From Bacillota bacterium (GTDB taxonomy: Bacteria; Bacillota; Clostridia; Lachnospirales; Lachnospiraceae): a stretch of DNA of 29,527 nucleotides. Below are positions 24,060 through 29,527 of the stretch, piece after piece. The notes beneath the pieces are model-generated. The model saw only the letters and a program-made list of their open reading frames with translations, made no database searches and was not told the DNA's origin. How positions within the stretch are numbered: the stretch's first letter is position 1; each line of letters opens with the position of its first letter. A program made the translations under genes and the position numbers. Location: positions 1 to 29,527 of the forward strand of contig JAFAEB010000307.1 in NCBI GenBank assembly GCA_023424235.1, read 5' to 3'.

Positions 24060-24992
24060 CTATTTTGCTAGCTTTTTAAGTTTCATTCTCTTAATTATAA
24101 TAATTGCTAGTGAACCAATACATAAAACACCAGATAATAACTGTGATACTGCAATTGGTGAGTTCCACATAAATAATTGATCCGTACGTAGCCCTTCAAT
24201 CCATACTCGTCCTAATCCATAACCTATAAAATATAATAATAAAACTTCACCATGAAATTTCTTATGTTTTGTGTATAATATAAGAATAATTAAGACACCG
24301 ATATTCCAAAGTGATTCATATAAAAAGGTAGGATGTACCGAAATATAGCTTATTCCATTTAATTCCACAATGTTCTCACGTATTTCAATAATTCGTCTAA
24401 GTGCATCTTCCTTGCCTGCATACTTTTCTGTAATATAACTAAGGGAATTAGAGTAATCACCACTTACATCCCTTAAATCAAGTAACATTGCAAATGGTCC
24501 ATTGGTATAACTGCCAAAAGCTTCACGATTAAAAAAGTTCCCCCATCTACCAATTATTTGACCTGTAACAAGACCAATTATACCTGTATCAGCTAACAAT
24601 CCAAATGGATATTTTTTTACCATCGCGTAAATAATTGCTGTTAGAACAGCAACAATTACTCCACCGTAAATTGCTAAGCCACCATTACGTATATTTAGAA
24701 TTTGAATCGGGTCATGCTTAAACTCATCCCAAGCAAATGCAACGTAATAAAGTCTTGCACCTAATACTGATAGAATGATTGCATATAAGGCAAAATCTAA
24801 ATATAAGTCTGGTTTTTGATTCGTACGTTTTGCCATCCACTCAGCGATTAGATATCCACAAGCCATACCACATGCTATAATGATACCATAAAAGGCTATT
24901 TCAAAGCCAAATACATTTATTGAAGTACCTACATTTTTAAGTTCAATACCTAAATTGGGAAACCATATACTTGTTGCATAACTTTCAATCAT
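24060..24992 (-). CDS. lgt: Prolipoprotein diacylglyceryl transferase
   Basis: Lgt moves diacylglycerol from phosphatidylglycerol to the lipobox cysteine of prolipoproteins at the membrane; the lipoprotein encoded at 4047-5222 would be a substrate. The 310-residue protein has seven or so membrane helices and the family signature GRWGNFFNREAFG, plus HPTFLYESLWN and GLGRVWIEGLRTD. An insertion of about 40 polar residues (RDVSGDYSNSLSYITEKYAG and on) lies between the signature and HPTFLYES. ATG at 24992 follows GGAAAGTGGTG and is 16 bases from the end of ychF. Confidence 0.96.
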   Translation of the reverse strand: MIESYATSIWFPNLGIELKNVGTSINVFGFEIAFYGIIIACGMACGYLIAEWMAKRTNQKPDLYLDFALYAIILSVLGARLYYVAFAWDEFKHDPIQILNIRNGGLAIYGGVIVAVLTAIIYAMVKKYPFGLLADTGIIGLVTGQIIGRWGNFFNREAFGSYTNGPFAMLLDLRDVSGDYSNSLSYITEKYAGKEDALRRIIEIRENIVELNGISYISVHPTFLYESLWNIGVLIILILYTKHKKFHGEVLLLYFIGYGLGRVWIEGLRTDQLFMWNSPIAVSQLLSGVLCIGSLAIIIIKRMKLKKLAK

Positions 24993-25008
24993 CTAATTCA
25001 CCACTTTC

Positions 25009-26106
25009 CTATACATTGAAACGGAATAAGATTACATCACCGTCTTGCACTACATACTCTTTACCTTCAGAACGTACTAATCCTTTTTCTTTCGCACCAT
25101 TATAAGTTCCACATTCTACTAAATTACTATAATTTACAATTTCTGCACGTATAAAACCACGTTCAAAATCCGAATGGATTTTACCAGCAGCACCAGGTGC
25201 TTTTGTTCCTTTTGTTATTGTCCAAGCTCTCGTTTCTTTCGGACCAGCAGTTAGGTAACTAATAAGTCCTAATAATTTATAACTAGCTGCGATTAGTTTC
25301 TCAAGGCCCGATTCAGATAAGCCTAAATCTTCTAAAAACATCTTCTTTTCTTCTTCATCTAGTTCAGCAATTTCTTGTTCGATTTGTGCACAAATTACGA
25401 ATACTTCAGAGTTTTCTTCTTTCGCAAATCCTCTTACACTAGCTACATATTCATTATTTTGCCCATCATCAGCTAAATCATCTTCTAATACATTAGCCGC
25501 ATAAATAACTGGCTTATATGTTAATAAATTATAGGATTGTGTGAAAGCTAATTCTTCCTCATCCATATCCCCAAAGCTCTTCGCCATATTACCATCTAAT
25601 AAGTGTGTTTTAAGTCGCTCTAACAATTCAAGTTCTTTTGCTAAGGTCTTATCGTTTTTCGCTCCCTTTGAAGTTCTTGCTATTCTTCTTTCAAGCATTT
25701 CAACATCAGAAAAAATTAATTCAAGATTGATGGTTTCAATATCACGTAATGGATTAACAGAACCATCTACATGGATTACATTGCTATCATCAAAGCAGCG
25801 TACTACATGTACGATTGCATCTACTTCTCGAATATTAGAAAGGAACTGGTTACCAAGGCCCTCTCCTTTTGAAGCTCCTTTTACTAAACCAGCAATATCT
25901 ACGAACTCAATCGCAGCAGGGATAATCTTTTCAGAATTATATAATTTAGCAAGTACATTAAGTCTTTCATCTGGAACAGGTACAATACCCACATTAGGGT
26001 CAATTGTACAGAATGGATAATTTGCTGATTCTGCACCTGCCTTTGTTAAAGAGTTAAATAATGTACTTTTTCCTACGTTTGGTAAACCAACGATACCTAA
26101 TTTCAT
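25009..26106 (-). CDS. ychF: YchF/OLA1-family P-loop ATPase
   Basis: The 365-residue protein matches the family's usual length. It starts MKLGIVGLPNVGKSTLFNSL (P-loop), with EFVDIAGLVKGASKGEGLGNQFL (G3) and YAANVLEDD in place of the NKxD motif, which explains why the family prefers ATP. A coiled-coil insert (about 130-180) and a C-terminal TGS domain (about 280-365) follow. YchF binds ribosomes and is linked to stress responses; the precise role is unsettled. ATG at 26106 follows AAAGGAAG. It lies 13 bases after thiN. Confidence 0.97.
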   Translation of the reverse strand: MKLGIVGLPNVGKSTLFNSLTKAGAESANYPFCTIDPNVGIVPVPDERLNVLAKLYNSEKIIPAAIEFVDIAGLVKGASKGEGLGNQFLSNIREVDAIVHVVRCFDDSNVIHVDGSVNPLRDIETINLELIFSDVEMLERRIARTSKGAKNDKTLAKELELLERLKTHLLDGNMAKSFGDMDEEELAFTQSYNLLTYKPVIYAANVLEDDLADDGQNNEYVASVRGFAKEENSEVFVICAQIEQEIAELDEEEKKMFLEDLGLSESGLEKLIAASYKLLGLISYLTAGPKETRAWTITKGTKAPGAAGKIHSDFERGFIRAEIVNYSNLVECGTYNGAKEKGLVRSEGKEYVVQDGDVILFRFNV

Positions 26107-26119
26107 ATGTGTCTTCCTT

Positions 26120-26800
26120 TCAATCTTTTGATTCTATAACAATTAGTGTGCCAGAATCTAATAAAATATTTGCTTCCTCTTTAACGACCTCATTACTAAC
26201 CCCTATGCTATCACCTAAATAATAGGTTTTATTATTTAATGGATATTTAAATCCTTCTAAGGTAATTCCATATACTACATCTGTTAAAGGAAGTAGTGAA
26301 ACATAGTCACCATGTAATTTATTTTTATACAAGGTTAGGTTATTCTTTAGAAGATATATTTTATTATGCTCATCTACTAAATATGCTTTTATATTTTCAT
26401 TTAATGGTGATACTAATATCTGAATATTGGCAAGAACATGATCAAGTCTTGTACCAGTTCCTCCAAGGATTATAATTTCCTCTACTCCTAAACGAATAGC
26501 TAGATCAACTGCTATCTGAGTATCTGTAGCATCTTTAACAGGGTTGTATTCTAGTAACTGAAAGGTATCTCTTTCTACATTTAACTCTTTGTACTTTTCT
26601 AATAGATGACTTGGAACTGAATCAAAATCACCTAATAAATAGTTAATTGGTATACTTAGTTCATTGGATATCATTAATCCTTTGTCTACAGCAAGCACGA
26701 TCGTATCTTCAGCCATTAAATTATGTCTTTCAATATACGATTTAGCAAAATCAGTAGAAATATTACCACCTGTTATAATTAATCCACGTTTTTTATTCAT
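26120..26800 (-). CDS. thiN: Thiamine pyrophosphokinase
   Basis: ThiN converts thiamine to thiamine diphosphate with ATP. The 226-residue protein has LAVDKGLMISNELSIPINYL followed by LGDFDSVP, then KDATDTQIAVDLAI and the active-site motif LGGTGTRLDHVLANI, as in TPK enzymes, with a beta C-terminal thiamine-binding domain. The ATG at 26800 overlaps the end of rpe by eight bases and has no close ribosome site, so it is probably translated by coupling to rpe. The rsgA-rpe-thiN order is conserved in Bacillus. Confidence 0.95.
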   Translation of the reverse strand: MNKKRGLIITGGNISTDFAKSYIERHNLMAEDTIVLAVDKGLMISNELSIPINYLLGDFDSVPSHLLEKYKELNVERDTFQLLEYNPVKDATDTQIAVDLAIRLGVEEIIILGGTGTRLDHVLANIQILVSPLNENIKAYLVDEHNKIYLLKNNLTLYKNKLHGDYVSLLPLTDVVYGITLEGFKYPLNNKTYYLGDSIGVSNEVVKEEANILLDSGTLIVIESKD

Positions 26801-27452
26801 ATTTCTTAAATACCTTTTTAAATTCTTCTACATTACCTTCTATCTTACCGCCAAATACAGCAGTTCCTGCAACGATAACATTAGCACCTGCTTTTATGAC
26901 CTCATCCACATTCTTTAAAGAAATTCCACCATCCACTTCAATATCAAAGGAAAGACCTCTCTCAGATGCCATTTCACGTAACTTTCTTATTTTGTCCAAG
27001 GTAAATGGTAAAAAGGATTGTCCACCAAAACCTGGATTTACACTCATAAGTAGCACCATGTCTAAATCTTCTAATGAATACTCTAATACGGATAATGGAG
27101 TTGCTGGATTAAGAGAAACACCTACCTTAACACCAAGTTCCTTGATACGATTAATTGTACGATTAAGATGCTTACAGGCTTCTGCATGAACTGTAATAAT
27201 ATCTGCTCCTGCTTTTACGAAGTCTTCTACATAGCGGATAGGCTCTTCAACCATAAGATGAACATCAAAGGTTAATTTTGAAATTGGTCTTATGGACTGA
27301 ATAATTGGTACACCAAATGATATACTTGGTACAAATGCTCCATCCATAACGTCTATGTGCAGATATTCTGCTCCAGCATCTTCAACTAATCTAATGTCTT
27401 CTCCTAGTCTCGCAAAATTTGCAGCTAAAATTGATGGTGCTAATTTAATCAT
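26793..27452 (-). CDS. rpe: Ribulose-phosphate 3-epimerase
   Basis: Rpe interconverts ribulose 5-phosphate and xylulose 5-phosphate in the pentose phosphate pathway. The 219-residue TIM barrel begins MIKLAPSILAANFARL and has YLHIDVMDGAFVPSISFG (metal-binding His and Asp), DVHLMVEEP, LMSVNPGFGGQSF and DIEVDGGISLKN. ATG at 27452 follows AAAGGATT; a longer reading to 27491 runs through a hairpin in the leader and is not the start. It overlaps thiN by eight bases. Confidence 0.96.
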   Translation of the reverse strand: MIKLAPSILAANFARLGEDIRLVEDAGAEYLHIDVMDGAFVPSISFGVPIIQSIRPISKLTFDVHLMVEEPIRYVEDFVKAGADIITVHAEACKHLNRTINRIKELGVKVGVSLNPATPLSVLEYSLEDLDMVLLMSVNPGFGGQSFLPFTLDKIRKLREMASERGLSFDIEVDGGISLKNVDEVIKAGANVIVAGTAVFGGKIEGNVEEFKKVFKKYE

Positions 27453-27486
27453 AATAATCCTTTCTATCACAATGAAAAGTGATATT

Positions 27487-27521
27487 GCCACAAGTGAATA
27501 TACTACTTGTGGCAGTTTTTT
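27487..27521 (+). terminator. Hairpin with T tract on the plus strand in the rpe leader
   Basis: GCCACAAGT (27487-27495) and ACTTGTGGC (27505-27513) form a perfect 9-pair stem; on the plus strand AG and seven T follow. The T tract therefore faces against the genes. On the minus strand the same stem lies in the rpe 5' leader, about 35 bases before the ATG, and no T tract follows it. Confidence 0.55.
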
Positions 27522-27539
27522 TATCTATTCATCCTATAA

Positions 27540-27568
27540 ATATTAAGTGATTTATTGATATCAATCAA
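27540..27568 (-). promoter_or_regulatory. Candidate rpe promoter
   Basis: TTGATT (27568-27563) and TAATAT (27545-27540) on the minus strand are separated by 17 bases, giving a leader of roughly 80 bases for rpe. The region between rsgA and rpe (27453-27622) is otherwise very AT-rich; TAAGTGAT at 27544-27551 and ATCACTTA at 27613-27620 are inverted copies. Confidence 0.45.
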
Positions 27569-27622
27569 TTGTAGTTAAGTTTATAATACTTAATACAAGT
27601 ATTATTAATATTATCACTTATA

Positions 27623-28507
27623 TTAATATTTTTTTTGGTTCTTTAATTCTTCATATAATTCTTTATAATTATTGTACCTTACATTACTTATTAAACCATC
27701 CTCAAGCGCTTTCTTTACACCACAATCAGGCTCATTAAGATGCATACAGCCAATAAACCTACACATCTCTTCATATTGAGTAAATTCAGGAAAATAATCC
27801 TTTAATTCTTCTTTTTCTAGATCATTTACAAAGAGGGAGCTAAATCCTGGCGTGTCCATAATAAAGGTATGATCATCGATTAAAAAAAGTTCCGAATGCC
27901 TTGTTGTATGCTTTCCTCTTTTAATCTTTTCACTAATTGAACCTGTTTCCATATTTGCACAAGGGTAAATTAAATTAATAATGGAGGATTTACCAACACC
28001 AGAAGGTCCAGCTACTACAGTAGTTTTACCTAATAATAAATCTTTAATTTCATTTATTCCATCATTTGTGTAGGTACTTGTAAATAATACATCATATGAG
28101 GCTTTTTTATAATGTTCTCCTAATGTTTTTAGGTTTTCATCCATTACAATATCGCTTTTATTAAAACAAACATAAGTCTTAACATCCTGCTTTACCATCA
28201 TAATTAAAAATCGATCAAGGAGGTTTAGATTAGGGGCTGGATCAGCTGCAGCAAAAATTACCAAAGCCTGATCCACATTCGCTACTTGAGGTCTAATCAG
28301 TTCATTTTGACGTTCAAGTATTTGAATAATATTCCCCTTTTTTTCTTTCTCATCAATGATATCAATATAAACGTTATCCCCTACTAATGGTTTAACATTA
28401 TTATTTCGAAATATCCCTTTTGCCTTACATTCATAAATACCCAATTCATCCACAGATACATAATAAAAACCAGCAATTCCTTTAATAATCTTTCCTTCAA
28501 TATTCAT
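27623..28507 (-). CDS. rsgA: RsgA, small-subunit ribosome assembly GTPase
   Basis: RsgA (CpgA/YjeQ) checks 30S subunit maturation. The 294-residue protein has the circularly permuted GTPase order: an N-terminal OB fold (to about 65), then the G4 motif FNKSDIV, G1 GPSGVGKSSIIN, and G3 DTPGFSS, followed by the C-terminal zinc domain with Cys, Cys, His and Cys in CRFIGCMHLNEPDCGV. The ATG at 28507 shares one base with the kinase stop codon (TAATG), so the two are translationally coupled. This is the prkC-rsgA pair known from Bacillus, where the kinase phosphorylates this GTPase. Confidence 0.97.
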   Translation of the reverse strand: MNIEGKIIKGIAGFYYVSVDELGIYECKAKGIFRNNNVKPLVGDNVYIDIIDEKEKKGNIIQILERQNELIRPQVANVDQALVIFAAADPAPNLNLLDRFLIMMVKQDVKTYVCFNKSDIVMDENLKTLGEHYKKASYDVLFTSTYTNDGINEIKDLLLGKTTVVAGPSGVGKSSIINLIYPCANMETGSISEKIKRGKHTTRHSELFLIDDHTFIMDTPGFSSLFVNDLEKEELKDYFPEFTQYEEMCRFIGCMHLNEPDCGVKKALEDGLISNVRYNNYKELYEELKNQKKY

Positions 28508-29527
28508 TAGTCACGCACCGGAGTAAATTCGATTGCCCATGAAGTATCATGTTGTTCATACTTAATCAATACACCATTTTCAGTAACTACTCCATCTTCA
28601 TAGCTATCAACTTGTCTTCCAACATACATACGAATCGTACCCACTGAATTGCTTTCACTAATTATATTGCTAATAGTTAGTGGGAAGTCTTCATATTTCT
28701 TCTCAAGCTTCACTAAATTTTTTGTAGTTCCATCTTGTTCTAGCTCAACTAAAATAATACCTTTTTCACCTGGATAATCAAATGGATTATCAGAAATCGT
28801 AATTTTACTAACATATAATTGATTATCGGCAGGCTCTTCAGTAGGTGCAGGTGTTGTTATTACTCCACTACCAAGGCTTACTGTAAAACTAATTTCAGTG
28901 CCTTTCGCTACTAAGCTCGCTGCCTCATGACTTTGCTTCATAATCATTCCTGCAGCATAGTCTTCTGAGTAATCATTACTAATCGTTCCTCTTGCTAAAC
29001 CAGCTTGTTCTAGTAGGTTTAATGCTTCATTCTGTGATTTATTTAATAAGTTAGGTACCTCAACATTCGTTACTTCTGGACCTGTACTTACAACCACTTT
29101 TACAGTAGAACCCTTTAATATAACTTCGCCTCTAGCTGGGATTGTTTCAATTACTCTTCCTTCTTCTATTTCAGTACTGAATGTAAACTCATGTTCTACT
29201 ACAAATCCTTCTTCTGTTAACTTTGTAGTTGCATTACTATCTGTTAGATTATATACATTAGGAACTTCTTTTGTCTCTGGACCGCTACTAATTACCATAG
29301 TAACAGAAGCATTGGCAGGAATTTCAGCACCCTTCTTTGGATACTGCTCTATTACAATGCCTTTTTCGTGTTCATCTGAAAAGTCTTCTGTATAGGTAAC
29401 ATCTAATTTATCTGATAAGGAACCTAAAGATTTTAATGCATCATCTAAGGTTAATCCTACAACAGAAGGAACAATTATAGTACCAATCTCATCGTCGATA
29501 ATTGGTGTAGGTGTAGGTGTTACATCC
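28507..29527 (-). CDS. prkC: PASTA-domain Ser/Thr kinase, C-terminal part (runs off right edge)
   Basis: The open frame enters from the right edge and ends at TAA 28507-28509; 339 residues are visible. It begins in a Thr-Pro linker (TPTPTP), followed by three PASTA domains, each starting IIVPSVVGL, KEVPNVYNL or VEVPNLLNK and ending in SGPE/STGPE/LGSG-type links. Another linker (TTPAPTEEPADN) and a C-terminal beta domain of about 110 residues (SKITISDNPFDYPGEKGI onward) complete it. In PrkC/StkP kinases the PASTA repeats outside the cell bind muropeptides or lipid II and the kinase domain is cytoplasmic; the kinase and membrane segment are expected beyond the window. The call rests on the PASTA array and on the position directly ahead of rsgA. 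A methionine at 29298 is internal, not a start. Confidence 0.92.
   Translation of the reverse strand, partial: DVTPTPTPIIDDEIGTIIVPSVVGLTLDDALKSLGSLSDKLDVTYTEDFSDEHEKGIVIEQYPKKGAEIPANASVTMVISSGPETKEVPNVYNLTDSNATTKLTEEGFVVEHEFTFSTEIEEGRVIETIPARGEVILKGSTVKVVVSTGPEVTNVEVPNLLNKSQNEALNLLEQAGLARGTISNDYSEDYAAGMIMKQSHEAASLVAKGTEISFTVSLGSGVITTPAPTEEPADNQLYVSKITISDNPFDYPGEKGIILVELEQDGTTKNLVKLEKKYEDFPLTISNIISESNSVGTIRMYVGRQVDSYEDGVVTENGVLIKYEQHDTSWAIEFTPVRD

Noticed and set aside
25541..26020. Plus-strand 159-codon frame inside ychF
   Set aside because: Long only because the opposite strand is coding; Ser-rich shadow composition and no ribosome site.
1..29527. tRNA or rRNA genes
   Set aside because: I saw no cloverleaf-like segment with the GTTCRANNC T-loop pattern and no ribosomal RNA sequence in the gaps; serine-recombinase integration here is in comM, not a tRNA.

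Overview
The window is AT-rich and reads as chromosome of a low-GC, endospore-forming Firmicute, most like the Lachnospiraceae (the gene order and protein sequences resemble Lachnoclostridium/Clostridium phytofermentans-type organisms; this is inference from sequence recall, not a search). Support comes from the sporulation genes spoIIGA-sigE-sigG, a ymxH-type protein, strong AGGAGG ribosome sites, and a dcw (division and cell wall) cluster in the Firmicute order. Almost everything from base 2669 to the right end is transcribed leftward (minus strand).

Bases 1-2720 are the end of an integrated mobile element. Two small unknown genes (minus) are divergent from a 646-residue large serine recombinase (plus, 714-2654) that has its own promoter and terminator. 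Just beyond it lies the first ~36 codons of a comM/yifB (Mg-chelatase-like competence ATPase) gene, running into foreign sequence: the element has integrated into comM and the rest of that gene should lie past the left edge, on the far side of the element.

Bases 2916-7290 hold nrdR (ribonucleotide reductase repressor), a ymxH/ylmC-type PRC-barrel gene on the plus strand, a secreted ComEC-like metallo-beta-lactamase lipoprotein, and an LPXTG surface protein beside a sortase, which probably anchors it. The 375-base gap before sigG holds a terminator and an unexplained palindrome/repeat block.

Bases 7291-9909 are the spoIIG region: spoIIGA (protease that activates pro-sigma-E), sigE and sigG. 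The spoIIGA leader has a wide-spaced promoter of the Spo0A-activated kind and three identical 12-base repeats at 16-base intervals.

Bases 10269-23797 are the dcw cluster, in transcription order mraZ, rsmH, ftsL-like, two class B penicillin-binding proteins (FtsI-like, then SpoVD-like with a PASTA domain), mraY, murD, ftsW, murA, divIB, ftsZ. murE, murF, murG and ftsA are absent. mraZ is preceded by a promoter and a four-fold, 10-base-periodic AAGTGG array that looks like the MraZ operator.

Bases 24060-29527 hold lgt, ychF, thiN, rpe, rsgA and the C-terminal PASTA half of a PrkC-type Ser/Thr kinase; kinase-rsgA-rpe-thiN is a conserved Firmicute order. A strong terminator (23912-23951) separates this group from the dcw operon. 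The clearest novel leads are the comM integration, the spoIIGA leader repeats, the KTA variant in the SpoVD-like protein and the repeat block at 7037-7126.
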